Assembly (NCBI RefSeq): GCF_016746095.1
Contig: NZ_JAERTY010000002.1
Span: 372,001 to 436,000 of the forward strand
Source of the DNA: Sphingobacterium faecale
Lineage (GTDB): Bacteria; Bacteroidota; Bacteroidia; Sphingobacteriales; Sphingobacteriaceae
Length of the DNA stretch: 64,000 bases
Direction: 5' to 3'
The notes beneath the pieces were generated by a model that saw only the letters and a list, made by a program, of their open reading frames with translations, did not search any database and was not told the origin of the DNA. Position numbers and translations under genes: made by a program. Positions 29,566-39,144 of this stretch are shown in pieces; position 1 is the first letter of the stretch, and every line of letters starts with the position of its first letter.

Positions 29566-31127
29566 TGGTTATGAAAAAAATATTTATAGGATTTTTACCC
29601 TTGTTTTTCCTCTTATTGTCAAGCTGTGAGCATAATTTTGAAGAGGTAAATACGGATCCCATCAGCGTACTGGATCCGGCTCCAGAAAAATTGTTAGCAC
29701 CTGCTATTGTGAATATGGCAAAGGCCAATATGCTGCGTAACCGCAATTTTAACAATGAGTTGATGCAGGTGACAGTATACCAGAGCGAAGATGAGAACGC
29801 CGTGTTTCGCTATGATTTTAGACCGACATGGGCTGATTATACCTGGAATGCATGGTATTCTGAGCTGACCAATTTTAGAGATATTTATCAAATTGCTTCA
29901 ACGGAAAAATATGAGAATACCGCTTATAAAGGAGTCGCTTTAATAAATGAAGTATGGGCTTTTTCATTGTTGACAGATACCTATGGTGATGTACCTTACA
30001 CCGAGGCCAACAGAGGAAAGGAAGGCATAATGGAACCGAAATTTGATAGACAGAAGGATATCTACTTGAGTTTGTTTGAGAAGCTGGAAGAAGCCAATTC
30101 TTTATTAGCACAAAATAAAGACGAAATAGTACCACTTAGTGATCCTATATATGCAGGTAATGTGGATCATTGGAGAAGGTTTGGCAATAGCTTGTACCTT
30201 AGGTTATTGTTGCGGGTTTCGTCTAAGGATGAGGTAAAAGTCCAAGTAACCACCAAAATTAAAGATATATTGCAGGATAATACGTTGAAGTATCCTATTT
30301 TTGAGAACAATGGACAGTCAGCTACCGTAAAATGGACAGGTGATGTAGTGACGACAGATCCATTTACCAATCCTTATGTGATTGGTTTGAGGGAAGCTGA
30401 TTTTACGATAGCATCATTGTGTAATTTTTTTATTTTGAAACTAGATGAATGGAACGATCCACGCATTGATATCTCCAATAAATATGGTAAAGATGCACGT
30501 AATAGACTTGGGATAGCGCCTGGTTCATCTGGTTTTTTAGGGGTAGATAGCGGCTATGAGCCAGGTGGTAAAGAGTTAAAGCAGTCTTATTTTTATTCCT
30601 TTGGCGGATCAGAGTTTTCTTTGCAGAAGAGTAAGTTGGCAGGTATATTGATGACCTATGCAGAGGTGGAGCTGATCAAAACCGAGGCTATAGCAAAAGG
30701 ATGGATACAAGGAGATGCTGCAGAAAGTTATTACAAGGCAATTACAAATTCTATTAATTATTGGGTTCCTCAATTTACCACAGATATCAATAATCAGGAG
30801 TTTGCCGATTATGTGGCAACTGCTGGTCTACAGTGGGATGATAATCTGCCGCTGGATGCCGGAGATGCGGCGAGCAAAATGGCAAACATACAGTTGCAAA
30901 AATATTATGTGCTTTTCCTGACAGATTTTCAGCAGTGGTTTGAACAGAGACGCACAGGTCACCCTGTTCTTCCCAAAGGAGCGGGTCTGAGAAATGGTGG
31001 GAAGATGCCTGTACGACTCAATTACCCCGTATATATTCAATCTGCGAATGCTCAAAACTACAGGGATGCTGTAAAAAATATGGGTGCAGATGATATTAAT
31101 ACATTAGTTTGGTGGCAAAAGCCTTAA
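29565..31127 (+). CDS. SusD/RagB family lipoprotein, SusD-like_2 type (locus 2)
   Basis: A 520-residue surface lipoprotein (LLLSSCEHNFEEVNTDP, Cys near 21). The phrases NVDHWRRFGNSLYLRLLLRVS, AEVELIKTEAIAKGW and FQQWFEQRRTGHP mark the SusD-like_2 branch, which often accompanies oligopeptide- or nucleotide-type SusCs rather than the starch type. The start is coupled to the SusC stop by a one-base overlap; an alternative start is the ATG at 29571. Confidence 0.94.
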   Translation: MVMKKIFIGFLPLFFLLLSSCEHNFEEVNTDPISVLDPAPEKLLAPAIVNMAKANMLRNRNFNNELMQVTVYQSEDENAVFRYDFRPTWADYTWNAWYSELTNFRDIYQIASTEKYENTAYKGVALINEVWAFSLLTDTYGDVPYTEANRGKEGIMEPKFDRQKDIYLSLFEKLEEANSLLAQNKDEIVPLSDPIYAGNVDHWRRFGNSLYLRLLLRVSSKDEVKVQVTTKIKDILQDNTLKYPIFENNGQSATVKWTGDVVTTDPFTNPYVIGLREADFTIASLCNFFILKLDEWNDPRIDISNKYGKDARNRLGIAPGSSGFLGVDSGYEPGGKELKQSYFYSFGGSEFSLQKSKLAGILMTYAEVELIKTEAIAKGWIQGDAAESYYKAITNSINYWVPQFTTDINNQEFADYVATAGLQWDDNLPLDAGDAASKMANIQLQKYYVLFLTDFQQWFEQRRTGHPVLPKGAGLRNGGKMPVRLNYPVYIQSANAQNYRDAVKNMGADDINTLVWWQKP

Positions 31128-31150
31128 TACTTTATTAAATACTTTAGGTT

Positions 31151-32719
31151 ATGAAAAGGTATATTTTCAATGTGTTTTTTTGTGTAGGAATACTAATTTG
31201 TTGTTGGGGCTGCGATACCGTGGGTAATTTTCCTGGGGCTACTGTCAATCCTGATATCGCGATATATGATCTGCGCAGTTTTTATAAAGGTCAAGATCTG
31301 AAATTGACCGATGAGACGCTATTGGGTGCAACAGGTATCACAGGTACGGTTGTCTCTGATCATTCCGGTAAGAACCTTCCTACAGGGTTACTGATGGTAC
31401 AAGATCGATTGCGCCTCAACGAGCTTAGAGGGATAGCCATACAGATTGGTGATGCAGCAGCAGAGTATGTGCCAGGCGACTCAGTACGTGTCAACCTTAT
31501 TGGTGGCGTGATGAAGCGTGAAAATGGCCTTCTGGTTATTCAAGGTGTTGATAAATCGGCTATAAATAAAATTGCTTCAGGTCGTGTTATTGCAGTCAAT
31601 CGAGTGCCGAGCAGCTATATTCTAGCTGACCCGGATAAATATGAAAGTACAGAGCTGGTTATTGTAAAAGGAGGTTTTGACCCCATACCTGAGCCGACTG
31701 ATACCTATGCTGGTGATAGGTTGGTCAATGATGGTTTTGATAATTTTGTACTACATACGGATGCTTCTGCTACCTTTGCACAGCAAGTGCTCCCAGGGAT
31801 GGCTAATTTTTTTGGCGTAGTAGGATACACTCAGGTCGAAGGCAAGTGGGTTCCGCATTTACGGATTCGTAGAGATTCGGACATCACGGTCTTAAGCTCT
31901 ACCGTAAGTCGTGCAGCTATCGTTATTTCCGGTTATATCGGAGATGTAGAAGGTACTGATCTGGATGGAGAGTACATTCAATTTTTGGCAACACAGGATG
32001 TTGATTTTTCTAAAACACCGTATTCTGTTGTCACCCACAATACCAATTCGGGCTATCAACCTACTGGTGTTCCTGTGAATGGTTGGGCTGCCGGAGGTAA
32101 GCGCTCGTATAAGTTTGATCTTAAAAGTGGACAGGTTAAAAAAGGAACCTACTTCTATGTTGGTAACTCGGCCAAGCTTATTAATGGGGTCGGGTCGACC
32201 TCTATAGCAGATGCGAACTGGATCGTGTCTAGGAAAACAGGATCGGTCAAGGGTGATGGTTTTGGAGATGTAAATACAGATTTGTTTTTAAATGGTACGA
32301 GTGCTTTTACAGATGCGATAGCCGTATTTGAAGGGACGGCTGTGACCAAGAGTTCGGTTCCAATCGATGTAATTGTCACCGGATATAACGGCGCTATATT
32401 GAATGTTGCTCAAGAAGCAGGTCTACGGATTGCAAATACAGATTGGTATGATATTATAAACCCTGTAACATTACAACAGCAGCCGTTTTACAAGCAAGGA
32501 TCTAACACCATTTACCTTGCTAGACCCGCTCCTGCAGATGCAGGATGGTTTTATAAATTAGGTGGCGAGTACAATGTACGTTTGGGAAGATGGGTAAAGG
32601 CCCGGTCGCAGCGTACAGTTGATCTGTCTAAGCAGTCGACTATAGAAGAAATAGAAGGCGAGTTCCCGAAAGCAAATGGGACAAATGAAGGTTGGTATGC
32701 AACAAAAGTGATCGAATAG
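31151..32719 (+). CDS. DUF5689-type surface lipoprotein
   Basis: A 522-residue lipoprotein (ICCWGCDT, Cys near 24). The N-terminal half fits DUF5689, with AIYDLRSFYKGQDLKL, TGITGTVVSDHSGKNLP and RGIAIQIGDAAAEYVPGDSV. This OB-fold-like module is often found fused to, or encoded next to, secreted nucleases in Bacteroidota. The C-terminal part contains a further beta-rich module. It lies 23 bp after SusD and is followed by an EEP gene after 1 bp. It may position polymer for the EEP enzyme. The DUF assignment is from memory of the family pattern. Confidence 0.75.
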   Translation: MKRYIFNVFFCVGILICCWGCDTVGNFPGATVNPDIAIYDLRSFYKGQDLKLTDETLLGATGITGTVVSDHSGKNLPTGLLMVQDRLRLNELRGIAIQIGDAAAEYVPGDSVRVNLIGGVMKRENGLLVIQGVDKSAINKIASGRVIAVNRVPSSYILADPDKYESTELVIVKGGFDPIPEPTDTYAGDRLVNDGFDNFVLHTDASATFAQQVLPGMANFFGVVGYTQVEGKWVPHLRIRRDSDITVLSSTVSRAAIVISGYIGDVEGTDLDGEYIQFLATQDVDFSKTPYSVVTHNTNSGYQPTGVPVNGWAAGGKRSYKFDLKSGQVKKGTYFYVGNSAKLINGVGSTSIADANWIVSRKTGSVKGDGFGDVNTDLFLNGTSAFTDAIAVFEGTAVTKSSVPIDVIVTGYNGAILNVAQEAGLRIANTDWYDIINPVTLQQQPFYKQGSNTIYLARPAPADAGWFYKLGGEYNVRLGRWVKARSQRTVDLSKQSTIEEIEGEFPKANGTNEGWYATKVIE

Positions 32720-32720
32720 A

Positions 32721-33545
32721 ATGTTAGATATGAAAAATAGTAAGCGATTTCACCGATTCAGAAGTTTTTTCTTTTTTATCTTTTCGATAGCCTTATTAGG
32801 TGGCTGCGCGATAAAAGCTAAAAAAGAACCTTCAACCTTAGCTAATCTAAAGGTTTTAAGTTATAATATACATCATGCCAACCCACCTAGTAAACCCCAT
32901 TTGATTGATATAGACGCAATTGTTGGCGTGATTAAATCGGCAGATGTAGATTTAATTGGCTTACAGGAAGTCGATAATGGGACAGCTCGTAGTGGACATA
33001 AAAATCAGGCGAAATTGATAGCGGATAAGTTAGGGTATCAGTACCGTTATTTCAAAGCTATAGATCATGATGGAGGAGAATATGGTTTAGCGATATTGAG
33101 CCGTTTATCCATCGATACTTCTGTGTTGGTGCAGCTGCCGCAAAAAGTGGTAGCCGAAAAGCGGATTTTGGCTGCCGTGCAGTTGACGGTAGGAGGACAA
33201 CCTGTCATATTTGCGACAACACATTTGGATGCTACACGTGATCATGCCAATCGTCAGGTACAGATAGAGCACATCGTTGACTATTTTAAATCGGAGAAAA
33301 AAGCGGTTATACTGTGCGGTGACTTAAATGCCGTTCCTGATAGTAAAGTTATACAGACCTTAGACAACGCGTTCAGACGCAGTTGTGTGGAGGGCTGCGA
33401 ACATACGGTTCCTCAGATTCAACCTAGGCGCACGATTGATTATATTGCCGTCAAGAATGCTAACTGGACTGTCGTATCGCACCATGTCATTGCGGAGACC
33501 TATGCTTCTGATCACCGCCCTGTTAAAGCGATTTTCGAACTGTAG
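32721..33545 (+). CDS. Secreted EEP-family hydrolase (locus 2)
   Basis: A 274-residue lipoprotein (IALLGGCAIK, Cys near 29) consisting of one EEP domain. Motifs are VLSYNIHHANPP, LIGLQEVDNGT, ATTHLDATRDHANR, CGDLNAVPDS near residue 200, TIDYIAVK and SDHRPVK near 262. The set is complete, so it should be an active Mg2+-dependent phosphoesterase. The opening (SYNIHHA...DIDAI) and the TTHLD block match the branch of EEP proteins annotated as metal-dependent hydrolases that includes phospholipid-headgroup and inositol-phosphate enzymes. It is the final gene of locus 2, one base after the DUF5689 gene. Confidence 0.88.
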   Translation: MLDMKNSKRFHRFRSFFFFIFSIALLGGCAIKAKKEPSTLANLKVLSYNIHHANPPSKPHLIDIDAIVGVIKSADVDLIGLQEVDNGTARSGHKNQAKLIADKLGYQYRYFKAIDHDGGEYGLAILSRLSIDTSVLVQLPQKVVAEKRILAAVQLTVGGQPVIFATTHLDATRDHANRQVQIEHIVDYFKSEKKAVILCGDLNAVPDSKVIQTLDNAFRRSCVEGCEHTVPQIQPRRTIDYIAVKNANWTVVSHHVIAETYASDHRPVKAIFEL

Positions 33546-33568
33546 ATTATATGTTAGGTCGTTTGGTT

Positions 33569-33607
33569 TTCCATTGGAGGATAAAATAAATCCTCCAATG
33601 GAAATTT
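33569..33607 (+). terminator. Terminator hairpin after locus 2
   Basis: A 13-bp stem (TTCCATTGGAGGA at 33569-33581 and its complement at 33591-33603) encloses a 9-base AT-rich loop. It lies 24 bp after the EEP stop codon. Only a short T run follows. The next 280 bp before the convergent TlpA gene contain no recognised gene. Confidence 0.75.
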
Positions 33608-33889
33608 AAAACTTATTTTGTAGTTATATTTCAGCTTTCTTTCCGTCTAATTTAATAAGATGGTATATTTATATCCTTCCAAATGATAATTTGACAAATC
33701 TCCAAATCACCTATGTTTTATAGGTTTAATAACTCATCTAATTCTGCGTTCAAAACTCACTCATTTAGAATGTCTTTATTCTTTAATAGACGATATATAT
33801 ATCAAAGTCACATGGAGGTATGCGTTCTACTCATACTATTGAGTTCTTTGATAACAAAAGTGCGAAAGGGTATAAGTCAGCCTCCTTTG

Positions 33890-35215
33890 TTAGTTGTTTT
33901 TTAACATTTTGATTTTTCTTTCTAATCCCCCATCTAGGGCGGAAGGTGCGTTTTGATCTATTAATTGCCCCTGTCGATCAAATACTAAGTAGCGTGGGAT
34001 ACTCGTTATTTGGTGTTTTTTTGCGATCGAACTATGGATTCCGTTTACGAGGTAATATGCTTTTGTTTTGGGTATATTATTGTCACTTACAGCTTTGTTC
34101 CATTGATTGATATCATTGTCAATAGATATGTAAATGAAGGCTATATCTTCTGGATATTCTTTACTTAGCTTTTCCGTAATAGGAATAGAAGTCATACATG
34201 GGGCGCACCAACTGGCCGTAAAGTCCAATATTATATACTTTCCTCTGTTTTGTTTGAAAATCTTATCTAAAGATAAAGTGCCTGTTTGGTTTATATAGAC
34301 ATCATTAAGACTTTCATTCAATTGCAATGTTTGGTCAATGTTTTCTAGATATCGGAGATACATATTGTCAGTAATGAAAGGTTTTGTTTTTTGATAAGTC
34401 TCTCGGAATAGGATCTGGTCTTTATTTCGTTGAATATTTGTAAAATAGAAGAGCGCAAAGTCTTTTGAATAGAATACAAGCGATTGGTTTATTTGACTGA
34501 TTATCGAATCCAGGTCTATTCCCAAATGTCCCAAAGAATACCCAGCTACTAATGATTTTATTGAAGTGCGGTAGTTTTTTGTGAAAATTGGCGTTACATT
34601 ATGAAAATGTGGTAGTAAAAGGAAAAGTTCTTTATTAATAGATGCTGTATCTTTTAGTTTTATAAAGATGCAATCGATGGATGCCGAAAGGTATTCAAAT
34701 CGATAATGATCTATTAGTTTTTTTTGGTAGTCTCTATTTAAAGTATAGTTGTTGCGAATGATAGAATCCTTTGCTTTATAGTTGTTCAATAGTATCTCTT
34801 TCAACTGTTCTATATTGTTTTCGTTTACCGTACGTCGAAAGCTAGAGTCCTTGATGTGGTACAATTCAAAAGTTGGGTATTCTTCTTGTACAGTATTTAG
34901 GATTTCTAAGTCGTAGTCAAAATTTTTATACGAAAGAGTGGTCGTATTTATAATCAGCGTATCACTCTTTGTAATAAGGTACTTTTTTCTTATGGGTACA
35001 TTGCCATTTGAATTTATTAACAAAAGTTCCTTTTCAAAACGCACTACCTTTTCCTCTGATGGTGCGAGAGATATAGATTCCAGATTCCCAAAGATATTGT
35101 CATAGTTGAAAAATTGGGGCGTTTTACTTTGATTAATTAAGTATATAGAATCTCTTTCAAATGCTGATGCACCGTTGGAAAGGAAAATTATAAGCAGAAT
35201 GATGTGGTTTTTCAT
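33890..35215 (-). CDS. TlpA-like thioredoxin-fold exported protein
   Basis: A 441-residue protein with a signal peptide (LLIIFLSNGASAFE). The N-terminal 300 residues have no recognised domain. The C-terminal thioredoxin-fold domain has the active site WCAPC near 335-339 in the context YIILDFTASWCAPCMTSIP and a SIPRYLVFDRQG cis-Pro segment. It is a likely periplasmic thiol-disulfide protein. Directly upstream of its start lies copy B of the leader/palindrome element shared with the lipoprotein gene at 19478. Confidence 0.85.
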   Translation of the reverse strand: MKNHIILLIIFLSNGASAFERDSIYLINQSKTPQFFNYDNIFGNLESISLAPSEEKVVRFEKELLLINSNGNVPIRKKYLITKSDTLIINTTTLSYKNFDYDLEILNTVQEEYPTFELYHIKDSSFRRTVNENNIEQLKEILLNNYKAKDSIIRNNYTLNRDYQKKLIDHYRFEYLSASIDCIFIKLKDTASINKELFLLLPHFHNVTPIFTKNYRTSIKSLVAGYSLGHLGIDLDSIISQINQSLVFYSKDFALFYFTNIQRNKDQILFRETYQKTKPFITDNMYLRYLENIDQTLQLNESLNDVYINQTGTLSLDKIFKQNRGKYIILDFTASWCAPCMTSIPITEKLSKEYPEDIAFIYISIDNDINQWNKAVSDNNIPKTKAYYLVNGIHSSIAKKHQITSIPRYLVFDRQGQLIDQNAPSALDGGLERKIKMLKNN

Positions 35216-35310
35216 AGGTGTATAATTCGTTCTTTATCTGTCATTATCCTGTTCCGATTTATCGGAATGGAATACTCATGTTTAGCGAAGCACAAACATG
35301 AGTATTCCAT
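35216..35310. repeat. Leader plus palindromic element, copy B
   Basis: Perfect 14-bp arms ATGGAATACTCATG (35267-35280) and CATGAGTATTCCAT (35297-35310) flank a 16-base loop TTTAGCGAAGCACAAA, which is the exact reverse complement of the core of the loop in copy A (19571-19590). A smaller palindrome, TTCCGATTTATCGGAA, adjoins it. The segment between the hairpin and the TlpA start codon (about 50 bp) aligns with that of copy A. Confidence 0.75.
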
Positions 35311-35480
35311 ATATAAATAAACTATTAAAATGATCGTTTTTAACTCGGCGCTTCAATATTTGATTTATAGGTTACAAGTTAAGTAACTTTTACAAAACTC
35401 CTAGCGCAATTAGATACAATCTCGTAGATTTATAAAAGTATACAAACTAAGTAAACGCTACTAGCTAGGCAACTCTCAGA

Positions 35481-36226
35481 ATGAATAATCGTATTTGGTG
35501 TATATGTATATATTGTCTCGTTAACATCCAGTTGTTAAGTGCACAGTCTTATAAAGAATACTATGACCTGGATTTCAAGAGGTATAATGACTGCTCATGG
35601 GATTGGAGAAATAGCATGTCAGGCTGTGTTAACTATGTGGATTCTTCTTTTGAAGAAAATGTTCTCATTATTTCTAAGCGTCCAAATTCCAGCCATATTC
35701 CATTGGAGTTTGACCTTTCAAAAGAAGTGGTTTTGCCAGATGTGGAGGGAAGTGTTTAAAAAAATCAAGTCCAATTTCGCGTTTTAACAAAAAAGAGAAA
35801 TCGCTAGGTGCGAGGATTCACGAGCGATTTCAGGGGAAATATCTTGCTTATAATTTTACATTTGGTAGCGGATCTACTCTTGTTGATTCCTGTTCGGCAT
35901 ATAGGAAACCCATAGTCGACAGTATGCAAAATGCTTTGAGTTTTAGTTTTGAGGGGATGGTAAACAAATTAAATAAAGAATATCTTTTTATTTCGACAGG
36001 TCAAGTCAGAAAGGCTGTCCCCCTGTTACAGATTTCTCGAGGCAAAAGGTTAGCATATTCAGGTAATTATTCATTTAGTGATCTAAAAACAGACTTTGAC
36101 GGCCTTGTATTTATAAATAGAAGTATAGCTCACAGCTACGTTATGCAAAACACAAGATATTTTTCTTTACTTCTGTTTACAAGAAGTCAAGTTCATGAAA
36201 AAGTAATCCATACGTATAAAAAATAA
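35481..36226 (+). pseudogene. Erythromycin-esterase-family gene with deleted catalytic core
   Basis: The first open frame (35481-35759) gives a signal peptide and an N-terminal module (YYDLDFKRYNDCSWDWRNS) parallel to the N-terminus of the intact paralogue at 39145. After a frame change near 35757-35765, a second frame read from about 35767 gives SRFNKKEKSLGARIHERFQG, then FTFGSGSTLVDSC and SFSFEGMVNKL. These match the C-terminal part of the paralogues after the second catalytic histidine block. About 300 residues between them, including the GExTHG motif, are missing. It is a fused remnant and cannot be active. Confidence 0.8.
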
Positions 36227-36443
36227 TATAGAGAAATATTGGACTTGCCATAACCTGTTCGGTTTTACGGAACAGTATTTTAGTGATTTTCCCAATTTTC
36301 CCACAGTGGGTTGATAATGTTTTTACAAGATCAGTTGTGTTTTGGAAATGGTGAAGTTCTGAAAACCAGTTGGCATGAGATCTGCGTGAGCAAATAGTAA
36401 ATAAACTTTCTAGGTGATAGGCTGAGCTCTCTTTCGCTATCTA

Positions 36444-37571
36444 TTATTTTATATTATATTTTTCAAGTATTGCTTCGATTTTATCAAAGGGTATCCGCTT
36501 TTCTACTAGGGTATTATCCGCTGTTCTTAATAGAACATAGCGAGGTATTTCAGTTATTTTTATTTGATTTACCAGTTTTTCAGTATTTTTTTTATCCAGC
36601 CAATAGTTCAAGTAGTTCGTTGGATGGGATGTTAAATGCTTAGCCCAATCTTCTTTTTTGCACTGTATAGCCAGGCCCACTATCTTGAATCGACTCTTAG
36701 CAGCATATTTTACGGCTAATTTTTTTATATGTGGATGTTGTTCAATACACGGGCCACACCATGTAGCCCAGATATCTATCAGAACATAATCATAAGACAG
36801 CGAAAGCTTGGAAAAATCTATGCTTTCAAATGTTTCATATTGCAATTCTGGCCATAGTGTGTCATTTCCTTTATCGATATTCTTCTGAACGAATTTCATG
36901 TAAGTACTACTGATAACCTGTAGGTCTTCCTCTGTAAAAATGTTTCGGTCAAGTGCCTGGATTACGTTATAGATGCTATCCCGAAGAGGAAAGGCTGTGG
37001 GACGAAATAACGAAAACAATCTGTTATAGCTCGAAAGTGAGTTTTTATATCTAGCAGCTGTGTCGATTAGCTGTTTGTAATAACGCATACTTAAAGAATC
37101 TAAAGAGGCGTTTTTATCTGTATGCTTGGCCTGGACAGCATCAAAATATTGTTTGTCTAATCGTAGATATGCCGAGTTGACCATATTTTCATATCCGCCG
37201 TATGTTTCGATTGTTCCATGCTTAGAATCGATCAGTATGTTAATGGTATCGGCATCTAAAAAGAAAAGCTGGATTATCTTTTTTTTTGAGGAATCAATAG
37301 TCCTGTCGAAAGGATAAATCAGAGTTGCTAAACAAGGTTTCGCAAGATCTGTATCGGTTAGGATACTGGCTCTAAAACTCCCCCTGTGGCCTATGATACT
37401 AACGATAGTGTCTCCGTCGACCACTATAGCGCATTTATTCTGATTATTGAGGATCTCAGACAGCTCTCCATTTATTATTATTTTGCGTTGGGTCACTTGC
37501 CCATATGAAGGGAGCACAAGATATAGAGATAGATATACGATTTTTATTGTACACAGTATACTCAGTTTCAT
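36444..37571 (-). CDS. TlpA-like thioredoxin-fold exported protein
   Basis: A protein of about 375 residues when started at the ATG at 37571, which begins a clean signal peptide (IVYLSLYLVLPSYGQ). An upstream extension to 37682 would overlap the neighbouring gene and is not favoured. The N-terminal part resembles the DUF4369-type module that precedes many Bacteroidota TlpA domains (IIINGELSEILN). The thioredoxin active site WCGPC lies near 269-273 (YVLIDIWATWCGPCIEQHP). The start is one base after the stop of the upstream DUF4369-like gene, so the two are co-translated. Confidence 0.86.
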   Translation of the reverse strand: MKLSILCTIKIVYLSLYLVLPSYGQVTQRKIIINGELSEILNNQNKCAIVVDGDTIVSIIGHRGSFRASILTDTDLAKPCLATLIYPFDRTIDSSKKKIIQLFFLDADTINILIDSKHGTIETYGGYENMVNSAYLRLDKQYFDAVQAKHTDKNASLDSLSMRYYKQLIDTAARYKNSLSSYNRLFSLFRPTAFPLRDSIYNVIQALDRNIFTEEDLQVISSTYMKFVQKNIDKGNDTLWPELQYETFESIDFSKLSLSYDYVLIDIWATWCGPCIEQHPHIKKLAVKYAAKSRFKIVGLAIQCKKEDWAKHLTSHPTNYLNYWLDKKNTEKLVNQIKITEIPRYVLLRTADNTLVEKRIPFDKIEAILEKYNIK

Positions 37572-37572
37572 T

Positions 37573-38304
37573 TTAATTATGCTCAGGTTTGGTAAGAATA
37601 AGGCGCTGGTAAAACTTTTCACCATAGTAGCTTTTTCTGATATATTCTGGCAGCTCATTGTAGAAAGCAATATATCTCTCATAGTTAAAATTGGGGTCGG
37701 TCGGTAGAAGATAGGTCATTTCATAAGTGCCACTATATTCTTGAGCAGCATTTTTATATAGCTCATCGAGCGCTTTTCTCACTTCCGTTAACTCTTTCTC
37801 AAAAAGTGATTTGTTTTGAGTATTGATAGGGCTTTCCAACAGCTCCTTTAATTCATTTTCCTTACTCAAATAATCTTCCTTCTTTATTCCTATTGTCTCC
37901 CAGAGATGATAGAATTTTGAGTTGGTGCTTATCTTGTCATCATAGAAAACTCTTTTGAATTTATCAGATGTTTGTTTGTAACTTATGTCATAATGGCAAT
38001 TGTCTAGTAATAAAAGATTTCCAAAAGCAGGTCCCTTACCCAAATGCTGTAGGCTGACCGATAACATTGTAATTTCAGGTTTAGAAGACTCTCCTTCGAA
38101 CCTGAATGATTTGTTTTTGACCCGAGCCGTATCCGTTTTTGGTGAGCTCAAAAATTTTAAATAAATTAAATCACCATCCCGGATGCTGTAGTTATCGGTA
38201 TCTCCAAATAAGTCGGTGTTAAATTTTCCTTCAATGGTATACTTGTACTGTGAAAAAGAAGGAAATGATGTTAGAGTAAAAATCAGCAAATAGAGTGTTT
38301 TCAT
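37573..38304 (-). CDS. DUF4369-like exported protein, partner of the TlpA protein
   Basis: A protein of about 243 residues with a signal peptide (LLIFTLTSFPSFSQ) and an N-terminal beta domain (YTIEGKFNTDLFGD, DGDLIYLKFLSSP, KTDTARVKNKSFRFEG). This domain matches the module usually fused to TlpA-type thioredoxins. The C-terminal half is helical, and no thioredoxin domain is present. The gene ends 1 bp before the TlpA gene start. It therefore looks like a split pair in which the binding module and the thioredoxin are separate chains. The ATG at 38304 is chosen over 38328 because it starts the signal peptide. Confidence 0.7.
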   Translation of the reverse strand: MKTLYLLIFTLTSFPSFSQYKYTIEGKFNTDLFGDTDNYSIRDGDLIYLKFLSSPKTDTARVKNKSFRFEGESSKPEITMLSVSLQHLGKGPAFGNLLLLDNCHYDISYKQTSDKFKRVFYDDKISTNSKFYHLWETIGIKKEDYLSKENELKELLESPINTQNKSLFEKELTEVRKALDELYKNAAQEYSGTYEMTYLLPTDPNFNYERYIAFYNELPEYIRKSYYGEKFYQRLILTKPEHN

Positions 38305-39144
38305 ATTATGAGCGCTAGAAATATTCAATGTTTTTATTTCAAAATTTATAAGTAGTTCATTTTCTTAAATATAGTTGTTTTTATGCCAGTTTATTAAGTA
38401 ATTTTTAAGCTATTATTGGTTCTTGACTAGTCTTTTATTAATAATTAGGTATTTAGCTTTTAAAAACTTATAAATAGCCATGGATTTGTTTGTATGCTGA
38501 TATAATTGGTTTTGTTAGTTAAAACTCATGGTTATTGTATTTTTAATGGTTAATATTATATCTTTATTGATAGGTATATATTTACTTTTGAGTGTTTAAT
38601 TAATTTATTTTTTACGAAAAGAAAAACAAAATTAGAATTTGATCAACTTTTATAGAGAGTGCAGTGTTATTCCAAGATTTAACTTATTGGATATTTTAGG
38701 ACGTTTTGCTGGAAGTGGAAATGATTGAGCAATACATGCTTTAGCATTTGCTACAGGACAGTTTTATGGAGATATTCTGTTTGGTTATGGTGATTCCTGG
38801 GTGAACAATAGTAGGCTGATAATGGTGCTATTTTTGCGATAATGGATGTTCTGAATTATGGGATAGACCTGTCTTTCGCAAATGGTTTCAGGGAAAGGAT
38901 AGGATTTAGTAGTAGTTCGGAGTCCAATATATGGATTATAGTGGTGATTTCAATGTGTCAGAAAGTGGTAATATGATGGTTGTTTTTATGATGATGAACG
39001 GAATAGGACATGCCATCTTAGATACTGCTTATGATGGTGATTCTGGCTGTCATTTTTACGATCTACAAAACAATATATATGGTATGTTTGATGCCTATGA
39101 TTCAGGAATTCTATGTATGTGGCAGATGTAAGTAAAGTTGTTTT
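38305..39144. other. Long low-GC gap with a degraded open frame
   Basis: About 840 bp without an intact gene. The left half is AT-rich. The right half (38670-39131) holds broken frames: one encodes LDILGRFAGSGND then a stop and AIHALAFATGQFYGDILFGY, and another (38931-39131, 66 codons) encodes GNMMVVFMMMNGIGHAILDT. They look like decayed coding sequence, but I cannot name the parent gene. Confidence 0.4.
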
